64,000 nt of DNA from NCBI RefSeq assembly GCF_002794255.1, contig NZ_PGGW01000065.1:29731-93730 (forward strand), read 5' to 3'. Positions within the stretch are counted from its first letter, which is position 1, and each line of letters starts with the position of its first letter. The translations under genes were made by a program, and so were the position numbers. This DNA comes from Streptomyces carminius (GTDB lineage: Bacteria; Actinomycetota; Actinomycetes; Streptomycetales; Streptomycetaceae). The notes beneath the pieces are model-generated. The model ran no database searches. It saw only the letters and a program-made list of their open reading frames with translations, and was not told where the DNA came from. This document shows, piece by piece, positions 1 to 8,388 of this stretch.

Positions 1-794
1 TGGACTTCGCCGATCTCGCGCAGCTCGCGCAGGCCCGCCTCGGTCCGCGCGGCGTACCGTTCCAGCGCGGCCACCTCGGCGGCGGTCCGCTCCAGCAGCA
101 GGGCCCGCTCGACGGCCGCGCCCACCAGGTCGCCGAGGGAGGTCAGCAGGGAGATCTCGTCCGTGGTGAAGTGCCGGACGTCCCGGTCGGCCACGTACAG
201 GGTGCCGAACGGAGCGCGGCCATGGCTCAGCGGCACCGCCAGGACGGCCCGCAGTCCCTCGGCCCGGACCATCTCGCCGAAGGCGTCGCCGTCCCGGAAC
301 CTGGTGTCGGCGAGGTAGTCGGGGGTCCAGGCGGGGGCCGGACCGGTCAGGGCGTCGCGGTCGGCCCCCGGCCCCCGCGGCAGCCGCAGTTCCAGGGGGA
401 GCGCCGAGACGTTGCCGTCGCAGGCCCGTATGCGGAGGGTCTCCCGATCGCCCTCGGGCAGGCCGGCGCAGGCCAGGTCGGTGCCCAGCAGTAACCGTGC
501 GCGCCGGATGGCGATCCGCAGTACGGTGTCGAGGTCGTACGGGGCGGCGAGCTCGCGCGCGGTGTCGACCAGGGCGGACAGATCCGCCTCGCGCTGCTGT
601 CTCCTGTCGAGTTGCGACTGGACGCGCAGTGCCAGTCGGCGGGCGTTCTCCAACTGCGTGACATCCGCCTCGGAAACCCCCGCCCCCCGGGCCTGGGAGA
701 CCAGGGATTCGAAACGGTCAGCCGGTGCCTCGCTGGCCAACAGCTCCAGTACGGCAAAGGCATTGGGACCTGTTGCGGGCTGCTGCTGAGCCAC
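1..794 (-). CDS. PucR/CdaR-type regulator with GAF domain, 3' end outside window
   Basis: 264 residues are visible; the gene continues beyond base 1. The protein has an N-terminal helical region (about 1-70), then a GAF sensor domain (about 72-225, with the stretch VLAVPLSHGRAPFGTLYVAD) and the start of a helical segment. In the Streptomyces family with this layout a PucR/CdaR helix-turn-helix follows at the C-terminus; that part is not seen here. The start is the GTG at 794, preceded by a GGGGGAAGG ribosome site. One codon (residue 101, bases 494-492) is TTA, which in Streptomyces is read by the developmental bldA tRNA, so translation may be growth-phase dependent. The ligand is unknown. It is separated from the biosynthetic genes by 485 bp and need not control them. 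Confidence 0.8.
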   Translation of the reverse strand, partial: MAQQQPATGPNAFAVLELLASEAPADRFESLVSQARGAGVSEADVTQLENARRLALRVQSQLDRRQQREADLSALVDTARELAAPYDLDTVLRIAIRRARLLLGTDLACAGLPEGDRETLRIRACDGNVSALPLELRLPRGPGADRDALTGPAPAWTPDYLADTRFRDGDAFGEMVRAEGLRAVLAVPLSHGRAPFGTLYVADRDVRHFTTDEISLLTSLGDLVGAAVERALLLERTAAEVAALERYAARTEAGLRELREIGEV

Positions 795-1279
795 GATAGC
801 CCTTCCCCCGTATTCGAGTCTTTGGCTGTTCGGCCATGAATTGGAAGTTACGCACCACATGACGAACTAGTCAACCGGCCATGATCAAGGACGGTAAGGC
901 GCTGGTCCGGGGAAGCGCGGGAGGTGGCGGGACCACCGCCGGAGACCTTCGAAGGTGTGAGGAGAGCACCGTCGGCCGCGTCATTGCGGGAACAGGGGAA
1001 CATCGCTTGACGGCGGATTTGCCGAGGTGGCGGCGGAAGGGGGGCGGAGGGAAAAGGGTGGCCGCGGCAGCTATTCCCGGAAGAGGGAGCCGTAACGTTC
1101 ACTCGCCGGGGATTCCCGGTGGGACGGGCTCCGTGACTTTACGCTTCGAGGCCATAAGCGGCGTATCGCGCGGTGTGTGGAATGCGTGATTCCGGTGTCC
1201 GTCTCATATGCGAGTGGATCGCAGAAATGCTTTCCGGTGCCGGGCTCCGGGCCGGTCCCCGCCGGGGCCGGCCCGGGCG
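795..1279. other. 485-bp intergenic region
   Basis: No convincing gene is seen. The part next to 794 is comparatively AT-rich and should hold the promoter of the PucR-type gene. The part next to 1280 holds the hairpin described separately. Short open frames here have no ribosome site or family likeness. Confidence 0.5.
1247..1278 (-). terminator. GC-rich hairpin after transaldolase
   Basis: Inverted repeat of the GGGCCGGTCCCC / GGGGCCGGCCC type directly after the transaldolase stop codon. There is no U-run, as is usual in high-GC actinomycetes. Confidence 0.45.
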
Positions 1280-2404
1280 CTACGCCGCAGCGAGCTCGTC
1301 GGCCACCACCGCGAGCAGTCGCCGCCACCGGTCCGCCAGCCGCCGCAAGCCGTCGGCCGACAGCTCCGCGGCGACCGTCCCGGCCGGTACGCCGGCCCGC
1401 TCCAGCCGCTCCCAGACGGTACGGGCCGCCTCCGCCTGCCCGGAGAGCGTGTCGCCCCGGAGCGCGCGGGAACGGACGGCGGCCTCGAGTACCGGAGGGG
1501 GCATCGCGTTGACGGTGCCCCAGGCCACCAGCCGGTCGACGTACCGGGCCCGGGGCGGCGACCCGGCAAGGGTGTCCATCCACATCAGGCGCTGCGGTCG
1601 GGCCCCGGCCGCCCGCAGCGGACGCCAGCGGCTCCGGCCCAGCCACTCCTCGTAGACCTCGTACGCCAGCCGGGCGGTCGCGGTCGCCGCCGTCCCGCGC
1701 AGCCGTTCCGCCTCCGGGGTGGCCGACGCCGCCAGCCGTGCGTCGACCTCGGCGTCCAGCCGCGCCACGGGGAAGGCGGCCACCGAGGCGATCGCGGACA
1801 GCCGCCGGCCGGCCGCCAGGGCGCGCTCCAGCCCCTCGAAGTACGCCGCGACGGCCGCCTCGTAGCGGCGCACCGAGAAGATCTCGGTGATCTGCACCCC
1901 GATGCCCCGGCCGAGGCAGTCGGCGGCGGCCCGCAGGCCCTGGGGCGTGGCGGGGATCTTGACCAGCGCGTTGGGCCGGTCCACCGCACCGGCCACGGCC
2001 ACGGCGTCCGCCACCGTCGCCGACGCGTCGTGGGCGTGGCGGGGATCCAGGTCCACCGACACCAGCCCGTCCGCGCCGCCGGTCTCCTCGAACACCCCCA
2101 GGAGGCAGTCACAGGCCGACCGGGCGTCCTGGACGAGGATCTCCCGCAGGACCGCCTCGGCGGACGCGCCCCGCGCGCCGTCCCGGACCAGCTGCTCGCG
2201 GTAGGCGGCCGTACGGGTCAGGGCCCGCAGCAGGGCGGCGAGCTCGGTGGTGGCACCGCGGACCCCGGTCCGCCGGACGAGACGTGCCAGATACCCGGAG
2301 GCGATCCGGTCGCGGGTGACCCCCTCGACCCAGGGGGAGACCCCTTCCGCGACCAGCTCCTCCAACCGGTGCTCCTCGTACGGTGCCGCCCGCTCGGAAG
2401 CCAT
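1280..2404 (-). CDS. tal: Transaldolase
   Basis: 374 residues, normal for bacterial transaldolase (about 360-380). The family moves a dihydroxyacetone unit between sugar phosphates in the non-oxidative pentose phosphate pathway. Visible family features are DGLVSVDLDPRHAHD, the Schiff-base lysine region NALVKIPATPQG, and VQITEIFSV. The start ATG 2404 follows GAGAGGAG. Housekeeping transaldolase usually sits beside transketolase and glucose-6-phosphate dehydrogenase; here it lies next to an exporter, a reductase and, further on, a DAHP synthase. The inference is that it raises erythrose-4-phosphate supply for the shikimate entry step. Strong hairpins on both sides suggest its own transcript. 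Confidence 0.9.
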   Translation of the reverse strand: MASERAAPYEEHRLEELVAEGVSPWVEGVTRDRIASGYLARLVRRTGVRGATTELAALLRALTRTAAYREQLVRDGARGASAEAVLREILVQDARSACDCLLGVFEETGGADGLVSVDLDPRHAHDASATVADAVAVAGAVDRPNALVKIPATPQGLRAAADCLGRGIGVQITEIFSVRRYEAAVAAYFEGLERALAAGRRLSAIASVAAFPVARLDAEVDARLAASATPEAERLRGTAATATARLAYEVYEEWLGRSRWRPLRAAGARPQRLMWMDTLAGSPPRARYVDRLVAWGTVNAMPPPVLEAAVRSRALRGDTLSGQAEAARTVWERLERAGVPAGTVAAELSADGLRRLADRWRRLLAVVADELAAA

Positions 2405-2420
2405 GGGCGCATGCGACTCC

Positions 2421-2475
2421 TCTCAGGTCCTCTCAGGTCCTCTCGGGCCCTTCCCGGGCCCTTCCCGGGTCCTTC
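2421..2475. repeat. Short tandem repeats upstream of transaldolase
   Basis: Two exact copies of TCTCAGGTCC (2421-2440), a partial third, then two near copies of TTCCCGGGCCC. They lie between the transaldolase start and the large hairpin, in the only space available for its promoter. Confidence 0.5.
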
Positions 2476-2480
2476 CGGAA

Positions 2481-2532
2481 CGGACCGCGGGGCGGACCGC
2501 CGGCCCGGGCCGGCGGTCCGCCCCGCGGACCG
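2481..2532. terminator. 26-bp near-perfect inverted repeat after MFS gene
   Basis: The two arms (2481-2506 and 2507-2532) are complementary over 26 bp with one mismatch and no loop. It sits 8 bp after the MFS stop codon (genes run leftwards) and should stop transcription into the transaldolase gene. Confidence 0.65.
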
Positions 2533-2539
2533 GCGGCGG

Positions 2540-3772
2540 TCACAGTGCCAGCAGCCCCACGACGGCCGGACCGAACGCCGCCCCCAGCAGATAGCAGAGG
2601 TTGAACAGCCCGATCGCCGCCGGCCGGTGGCCGTCGGGCACCGCGGAGGTGGCGTGGACCGCCAGCACACCCTGCCCGGAGGCCGCGGCGATCGACGCCA
2701 GGCCCTGGGCGACCAGCAGCACCGGCGGCGCGGCGGCGAGCCACGCCGTCACGGCACCCGCGACGCCCATGGCCGCCAGGACGCCCGCCACCGGGACGCG
2801 GCCCACCCGGGCCGAGGCCGCCACGACGAACCAGGAGAGCGTGCCGCCGAGCAGCAGCGGCCACACCATGGCCACCCCGATCTGGCTGCTCGTCCAGTCC
2901 GTGTGCTCCGACAGCCGCTCCGGTATCGCGTACATCAGGCCGAAGTTGACGACCGCCAGGGCGAACGCCGTTCCCGCGGAGAACAGGAACGCGGGCGTGC
3001 GGACCAGCACCGCCGGGACGAAGCCGTCCGGCCGCGCGCGCAGGTGCAGCCCGAGCAGCACGGCGGCGGCGACGGCGCAGACCCCCGCGGCCGGCGGCTG
3101 GTGCGGGACGAAGACCAGCGCGGTGACCAGGGCCGTCATCAGGACGGCACCGGTCGCGTCGAACCGGCCCCGCGCCACCGTGTCCGGCGGCGCACCCCGC
3201 AGCACGGCGGGCAGCGCCAGCAGGCTCAGCACCGGCAGCGCGAGGGTGGCCCGCCAGGAGAACACGTCGTTCACCAGCGATCCGACCAGCGGGGCCGTCG
3301 AACCGACCACAGCGAGCGAGGCGGTGACACAGCCCATCCGCAGTGGTGTCACCGCCAGGCTCATGGCGGTCGCCGTCAGCCCGGCGGTGCCCAGGCCCTG
3401 CAGGGCGGTGCCCAGCACCACGGCGGGAAGCACCGGCACGGCCGCGGCCAGAACCGCGCCGGCCGCCACCAGCAGGCCGCAGACGGTCAGGGCGGCCCGC
3501 AGCCCGCGGCGCCCCAGCAGCCCGGCCAGCAGCGGTGTGCCGACCGCGATGCCCCAGCCGAACGCCGTCACGGCCCAGGTCGCCGCCCCGGTCCGGACAC
3601 CGAGAGCCGCGGCCACGTCGTCCAGGACGAGGGCCGGGCCCGCGATGCCGAAGGACAGCGGTCCGGCCAGCAGGGCCAGCCAGAAGGCTCCGGTCCGGGC
3701 GGGACCGGGTGCCGCCGCCCGGCCGCGTCCGGCGGAGGGGACGACGCCGGGCTCGGCCAGTGATTCGCTCAT
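2540..3772 (-). CDS. MFS transporter
   Basis: 410 residues forming about 12 hydrophobic segments, the size and shape of DHA1-type major facilitator exporters. The cytoplasmic inter-helix LLGRRGLRAAL segment matches the loop 2-3 region of the family. The start ATG 3772 has a close GGAGGA site. The substrate cannot be read from sequence. In the context of an aromatic amino acid pathway it is the most likely product exporter and possible self-resistance gene. It ends in a strong hairpin at 2481-2532. Confidence 0.85.
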   Translation of the reverse strand: MSESLAEPGVVPSAGRGRAAAPGPARTGAFWLALLAGPLSFGIAGPALVLDDVAAALGVRTGAATWAVTAFGWGIAVGTPLLAGLLGRRGLRAALTVCGLLVAAGAVLAAAVPVLPAVVLGTALQGLGTAGLTATAMSLAVTPLRMGCVTASLAVVGSTAPLVGSLVNDVFSWRATLALPVLSLLALPAVLRGAPPDTVARGRFDATGAVLMTALVTALVFVPHQPPAAGVCAVAAAVLLGLHLRARPDGFVPAVLVRTPAFLFSAGTAFALAVVNFGLMYAIPERLSEHTDWTSSQIGVAMVWPLLLGGTLSWFVVAASARVGRVPVAGVLAAMGVAGAVTAWLAAAPPVLLVAQGLASIAAASGQGVLAVHATSAVPDGHRPAAIGLFNLCYLLGAAFGPAVVGLLAL

Positions 3773-3821
3773 CGTTCCTCCTACGTGGAATGGAGGCTGT
3801 GCCGGGGCGCGACCGCCGGGA

Positions 3822-4895
3822 TCAGCCGCCGAGCGTGGGGTAGTCGGTGTAACCGCGGTGGTCGCCGCCGTAGAAGGTCGACGGGTCGGGCTCGTTGTAC
3901 GGACCGCCGGCCCTGATGCGGGCGGGCAGGTCGGGGTTGGCGAGCCAGAGCGAGGCGAGGGCGACCGCGTCCGCCAGTCCGCCGCGCAGCACCTCGGCGG
4001 CCGCCTCCGGGGTCACCCGCTCCTCCGTGCCGGTCGCGTGCGGGTTGAGGATCAGCGTCCCCGGCCACTCCCGGCGGATCAGCTCGGTGACCTCGCGGTG
4101 GCCGAACTCCATGAGGTGCACATAGGCCAGGTGGTACGGCGCCAGCGCCCGGATCAGGGCCCCGTACAGCCCGGCGGGGTCGCTCTCCCGGATGCCGTTG
4201 GCGGTGTTGCCCGGCGACAGGCGGATGCCGACCCGCTCCGGGCCGATCGCGTCGCCGACCGCCCGGGCGACCTCGACGGCGAAGCGGATCCGGTTCTCCA
4301 CCGACCCTCCGTAGCCGTCGGTGCGCGTGTTGGAGCCGTCGGCGAGGAACTGCTGGATGAGGTAGCCGTTGGCGCCGTGCAGCTCCACACCGTCGAAGCC
4401 GGCCTCGACCGCGAGACGGGCGGCGGAGACGAAGTCCTCGACCGTGGCCGCGATGTCGTCGAGCGTCATCTCCCGGGGCACGGGGTGGTCCAGCATCCCC
4501 TGCGGGGTGTACATCCGCTCGCCCGAGGCGATCGGTGAGGGCGCCACCGGCAGCGCGCCGTCCGGGTAGAGGCTGGGGTGGCCGACCCGGCCGGAGTGCA
4601 TCAGCTGCACGAAGATCCGGCCGCCCCCGCCGTGGACGGCGTCGGTGACCTTCCGCCAGGCCTGGACGTGCTCCGGCGAGTGCAGGCCCGGGGTGTCGAT
4701 GTAGCCCTGTCCGATCACGCTGGGCTGGGTGCCCTCGGTGATGATCAGGCCCGCGCCGGCCCGCTGGGAGTAGTACTCGGGCGCGAGGTCGTTGATCACT
4801 CCCTTGGACGCCCGGCTGCGCGTCATCGGGGCCATCACGAGCCGGTTGGGGAGGGTCAGGCCGCCCAGCCGCAGCGGCTCGAAGAGTTCGTCCAT
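3822..4895 (-). CDS. Old yellow enzyme family alkene reductase (FMN)
   Basis: 357 residues, standard length for NemA/OYE-type ene-reductases. These cytosolic FMN enzymes reduce activated C=C bonds with NAD(P)H. Seen motifs: N-terminal LGGLTLPNRLVMAPMTRSRA (FMN contact) and HGANGYLIQQFL followed by TRTDGYGGSVENR, the substrate and FMN region. The start ATG 4895 has CACGGAGGAGACC in front. It is divergent from the LuxR gene at 5052 and only 49 bp from the MFS gene on the same strand, so reductase and MFS probably form one operon. It may reduce a pathway intermediate or detoxify a quinone/enone product. Confidence 0.9.
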   Translation of the reverse strand: MDELFEPLRLGGLTLPNRLVMAPMTRSRASKGVINDLAPEYYSQRAGAGLIITEGTQPSVIGQGYIDTPGLHSPEHVQAWRKVTDAVHGGGGRIFVQLMHSGRVGHPSLYPDGALPVAPSPIASGERMYTPQGMLDHPVPREMTLDDIAATVEDFVSAARLAVEAGFDGVELHGANGYLIQQFLADGSNTRTDGYGGSVENRIRFAVEVARAVGDAIGPERVGIRLSPGNTANGIRESDPAGLYGALIRALAPYHLAYVHLMEFGHREVTELIRREWPGTLILNPHATGTEERVTPEAAAEVLRGGLADAVALASLWLANPDLPARIRAGGPYNEPDPSTFYGGDHRGYTDYPTLGG

Positions 4896-5051
4896 GGTCT
4901 CCTCCGTGGGTACCGAACAACCTGGGAACGAAGGTAGGAGCAGGTCAGGCCCACCGAATCAGTAGGTTTTCTGATGTTCCTTACGTAGATTTGGCAGGGC
5001 ACCTACGGAGGCGGTCCGCCGGATCACCGAGGGCGAGCGGAGGTCGGATTC
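4896..5051. promoter_or_regulatory. Divergent promoter region with inverted repeat
   Basis: 156 bp between the divergent reductase and LuxR genes. It contains an AT-rich patch and the inverted repeat ATCAG-N8-CTGAT (4958-4975), unusual in this GC-rich sequence and a plausible operator. No convincing sigma-70 boxes were fixed. Confidence 0.4.
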
Positions 5052-7742
5052 GTGTTGTACGGCAGGTCCACCGAGCAGGCCGAGCTCGAGGGGCTGCTCG
5101 CCGCCGTGGACTCCGGCCGCAGCGCCGCGCTGGTGCTGCGCGGCGAGGCGGGCATCGGCAAGACGGCGCTGCTGGACTGGCTGGCCCGGACCGCGCCCCG
5201 GCGGGGCCTGCGCCTGCTGCGGGTACGGGGCGTCGAGCCGGAGGCGGACCTGGCCTTCGGCGGCCTGGTCCAGCTGCTGTGGCCGGTCCAGGACCGGCTG
5301 GCGGCGCTGCCCGGCGCGCAGGCCGACACCCTCAGAGCGGTGCTCGGCGCCGGCCGGCTGTCCGGCCAGGACCGCTTCCTCACCGGTCTGGCGGTCCTCA
5401 CCCTCCTCGCCGAACTGGCCGACGAGGAGCCGCTGCTGTGCCTGGTCGACGACGCCCAGTGGCTCGACCGGGCCACCGCCGAGGCGCTGCTGTTCGCCGC
5501 CCGGCGGCTCTCCGCGGAGCGGGTGGCGATGGTGTTCGCGACCCGGGAGGAGGGGTTCACCGCCCAGGGCCTCACCGAACTGCGGCCGTCCCGGCTGGAC
5601 CCCCGGGACGCGGCCCGGCTGCTGGCCGACCGGGGGCTCGCCCCGGCACTGCGCGAGCAGGTGATCGCCGAGTCCGCCGGGAACCCGCTCGCGCTGATCG
5701 AGTTCGCCGCCGCGCAGCGGCAGCACCCCGACCGCGCGATGCCCCTGCCGGTCGCCGACCGGGTGCTGACCTCCTTCCGCGCCCAGATCGGCCGGCTGCC
5801 CGAGCGGACCCGGCTGATGATGCTGATCGCGGCGGCCGAGGGCCGGGGCGACCTGCCCATGCTGCTGAAGGCCGCGCAGTCGATGAACGTGGGGCTGGAG
5901 GACCTGGAGGAGGCCGAACGGGAACGGCTGGTGCTCGTGACGGAGAGCAGCGTCGCCTTCCGCCACCCCCTGATCGCGTCCGCCGCCTACCAGGGAGCCG
6001 TACTGGCCCGGCGGATCGCCGTGCACCGGGCCCTGGCCGAGGCGGCGACGGACCCCGACTGCCGCGCCCGGCACCTGGCCGCCGCCACCACGGCACCCGA
6101 CCCGGGGATCGCCGCCGAACTCGCCGCCGCCGCCGAGCGGGCCCGCCACCGCAGCGCCTACGCCGCCGCGGCCGGCCTGTACCGGCACGCCGCCCGGCTC
6201 ACCACCGACCGCGCGTCCCGGGCCGGATGGCTGGGCGAGGCGGCCGGTCTCGCCCTCGCGGCCGGGCAGGCGGGGCCGGCCGGGGAACTGGCCGAGCAGG
6301 CGGAGGCGTGCGCCGACGAGCCGGCGGCACTGGCCGACCTCGCCCCGATCCGCGCGGCCGTCGTGTTCGAGACCGGCGACCAGCGCCGGGCCGCCCGGCT
6401 GCTGATCGAGCGCGCGGCCGGGGCGGACCCGGAACGGGCCGCCGCCCTGCTGCGCACCGGTGCCACCTACGCCTGGTCCTGCGGCGACCGGTCCGCGGTG
6501 CGCAGCGCCGCCCGGCACCTGGCGGCCGTCGGCCGTCCCGACCTCCTGGTGCGGGGCATGGCCCGGCTGGCCGACGGCGACCACACCGGCGGGCTGCCGC
6601 TGGTGGCCGAGTTCCTGGAACGGCACCGGGTGGCCGACCGGGAGGCCGACGACGAGGCGGAGCGCATGCGCGTCCTGCACAGCGCCGTGATCCTGGGTGA
6701 CGACACCGCGGTGCTGGCCCTGGCCGCCGCCGAGGTGGAACGCCGCCGCAAGCACGGGCTGATCGGCGCGCTGCCGCAGGTGCTGCACATCCTGGCGCGG
6801 ACCCAGGTGCTGGCCGGACTGCACCGCGACGCCGAGGCGTCGGCCGCCGAGGCGGCCGAGATCGCCCGCGACACCGGCCCGCACCGGCGCACCGACTGGT
6901 TCGGGGACGTACCGGCCCGGGTTGCGGCCGTCGAGGGCGACGCGGAGCGGTGCCGCCGGCTGGCCCGGGAGGCGCCGGAGGCCGACCGGGCGGCGGCCGA
7001 CGGCGTCCTGGCCCTGCTGGAGCTGGGCACCGGGGACCACGAGGCCGCGCTGCGGCGGCTGGAGACGTCCGGGGAGTCCGGCGCCGGGTCCGGGGAGTAT
7101 CCGGCACTGCTCGTCGCCTCGGCCGCGGACCAGGTCGAGGCGGCGGCACGGCTGGGCAGCCGGGACCGCGCGGAGGAGCCGCTGCGCCGGTTCGAGACCT
7201 GGGCGGCGGCCGGCCGCCGCCCCTGGGCGCGGGCGGTCGCCCTGCGCTGCCGGGCCCTGACCGAGGAGGCGGTCGGCGGGGCGGCGGGGGAGGCGGCCGG
7301 AGACGCGGAGGAGCACTACGCCGAGGCGCTGCGGCTGCACGCGCGCGACGGCAGACCGTTCGAACGGGCCCGCACCCAGCTGCTCTACGGCGAGTGGCTG
7401 CGCCGCTCCCGGCGGCGCACCGACGCCCGCGCACCGCTGCGGTCGGCCCTGGAGACGTTCGAACGGCTGCGCGCCGCCCCCTGGGCGGAGCGGACCCGGA
7501 CCGAACTGCGGGCCACCGGCGAGCCGGGCACGGCGGCCCGGACGGCCGCGGCGAACCTGATCGACCGGCTGACCCCCCAGGAGCTGCAAGTGGTGCGGCT
7601 CGCGGCGCGGGGGAGCAGCAGCCGGGAGATCGCCGCGCAGCTCTTCCTCAGCCCCCGGACCGTCGAGCACCACCTCTACAAGGCCTACCCGAAGCTCGGT
7701 GTCGGGTCCCGCCGGGAGTTGGTCCGGCTGGAGCTGGACTGA
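5052..7742 (+). CDS. LAL-family LuxR transcriptional regulator
   Basis: 896 residues, typical of large ATP-binding LuxR (LAL) regulators. An N-terminal AAA/STAND ATPase carries Walker A GEAGIGKT (31-38) and a Walker B LCLVDDAQWLD (about 130). A long helical repeat-rich middle follows, and a C-terminal LuxR helix-turn-helix (about 833-890, LTPQELQVVRLAARGSSSRE). The GTG start at 5052 has GGAGG 9 bp upstream. LAL proteins are usually pathway-specific activators of antibiotic clusters, and its position between the exporter/reductase pair and the shikimate-type genes fits that role. It ends in GC-rich hairpins at 7743-7806. Confidence 0.9.
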   Translation: MLYGRSTEQAELEGLLAAVDSGRSAALVLRGEAGIGKTALLDWLARTAPRRGLRLLRVRGVEPEADLAFGGLVQLLWPVQDRLAALPGAQADTLRAVLGAGRLSGQDRFLTGLAVLTLLAELADEEPLLCLVDDAQWLDRATAEALLFAARRLSAERVAMVFATREEGFTAQGLTELRPSRLDPRDAARLLADRGLAPALREQVIAESAGNPLALIEFAAAQRQHPDRAMPLPVADRVLTSFRAQIGRLPERTRLMMLIAAAEGRGDLPMLLKAAQSMNVGLEDLEEAERERLVLVTESSVAFRHPLIASAAYQGAVLARRIAVHRALAEAATDPDCRARHLAAATTAPDPGIAAELAAAAERARHRSAYAAAAGLYRHAARLTTDRASRAGWLGEAAGLALAAGQAGPAGELAEQAEACADEPAALADLAPIRAAVVFETGDQRRAARLLIERAAGADPERAAALLRTGATYAWSCGDRSAVRSAARHLAAVGRPDLLVRGMARLADGDHTGGLPLVAEFLERHRVADREADDEAERMRVLHSAVILGDDTAVLALAAAEVERRRKHGLIGALPQVLHILARTQVLAGLHRDAEASAAEAAEIARDTGPHRRTDWFGDVPARVAAVEGDAERCRRLAREAPEADRAAADGVLALLELGTGDHEAALRRLETSGESGAGSGEYPALLVASAADQVEAAARLGSRDRAEEPLRRFETWAAAGRRPWARAVALRCRALTEEAVGGAAGEAAGDAEEHYAEALRLHARDGRPFERARTQLLYGEWLRRSRRRTDARAPLRSALETFERLRAAPWAERTRTELRATGEPGTAARTAAANLIDRLTPQELQVVRLAARGSSSREIAAQLFLSPRTVEHHLYKAYPKLGVGSRRELVRLELD

Positions 7743-7806
7743 GGTCCCCGGTGCCGGTGCCGGTGCCGGGGAACGGGGCCCCGGTGTCCCGGCCCGGACC
7801 GGGAAC
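7743..7806. terminator. Hairpin between convergent LuxR and Rrf2 genes
   Basis: 64 bp between two stop codons, made of three CGGTGC-type repeats followed by GGGG; folds as CCCCGG...CCGGGG stems. A likely bidirectional terminator. Confidence 0.5.
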
Positions 7807-8313
7807 TCAGGACGTGGTCCGGGCCGCCGCGAACCAGCGGCGGGCGCGCCGCGGCACACCGGGGGAGACCCGCTCCACCCGGTCCCTGACGTCCGCCAGG
7901 GTCCGCCCGGCCAGCTCCCGCCGCCACACCAGCTCGGCCTCCCGCATGGCCTGGTGGATCTGGCAGTCCTCGGCGGGCTCGGGCACGGGGCCGTCCTCGT
8001 GGGGGCGGCCCCGCGGTGCCCGCAGCCGGATTCCCGCGCACCGGAACGCCTCCTCGGGACCCTCCACGGCCGCCACCACGTCCATCAGGGTGATGTCCTC
8101 CAGCCGCCGGGCGAGCCGGAAGCCGCCCCGCGGCCCGCTGCCGGAGGAGACCAGGCCCGCCCGGACCAGTGCCTGGAGCTGCTTGTTCAGGTACGCCGGC
8201 GGAAGGTCGTAGTAGGCGGCCAGCCGGGCGGCGGACACCGCGTGCTCCGGCCCGGCCCAGGCCAGGTTGAGGATGCTGTGGAGGGCCCACTCCACGCCTT
8301 CGCTCATCCGCAT
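7807..8313 (-). CDS. Rrf2-family transcriptional regulator
   Basis: 168 residues. The N-terminal winged helix is typical of Rrf2 (EGVEWALHSILNLAW, then AYYDLPPAYLNKQLQALVRAG and the wing GPRGGFRLAR). After the dimerisation helix there are only two cysteines (in FRCAGIRL and EDCQIHQ), not the three that bind an Fe-S cluster in IscR/NsrR. It may still sense redox or a small molecule. It lies just downstream of the phzE-like gene on the same strand but behind an 18-bp stem terminator, so it is probably transcribed alone from the 75 bp in between. A role in regulating the neighbouring pathway is inference. Confidence 0.85.
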   Translation of the reverse strand: MRMSEGVEWALHSILNLAWAGPEHAVSAARLAAYYDLPPAYLNKQLQALVRAGLVSSGSGPRGGFRLARRLEDITLMDVVAAVEGPEEAFRCAGIRLRAPRGRPHEDGPVPEPAEDCQIHQAMREAELVWRRELAGRTLADVRDRVERVSPGVPRRARRWFAAARTTS

Positions 8314-8334
8314 GGCACAGATGCTACGTACCGG

Positions 8335-8383
8335 CGGCCGGCCGGGCCCGGGGCCGGCGGTGCGGCCCGGGCCCGGCCGGCCG
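8335..8383. terminator. Perfect 18-bp stem terminator
   Basis: Arms 8335-8352 and 8366-8383 are perfectly complementary, with a 13-base loop. It begins 5 bp after the stop of the phzE-like gene and marks the end of the DAHP-synthase-to-phzE operon. Confidence 0.65.
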
Positions 8384-8388
8384 GGCGG

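Noticed and set aside
848..1102. 84-residue minus-strand ORF between PucR-type and transaldolase genes
   Set aside because: No ribosome site, no family likeness, and composition like non-coding GC-rich DNA.
1208..3763. Very long plus-strand open frame opposite the transaldolase and MFS genes
   Set aside because: Its translation is Arg/Gly/Pro-rich with no fold; it mirrors the GC3-biased minus-strand genes that carry clear family motifs.
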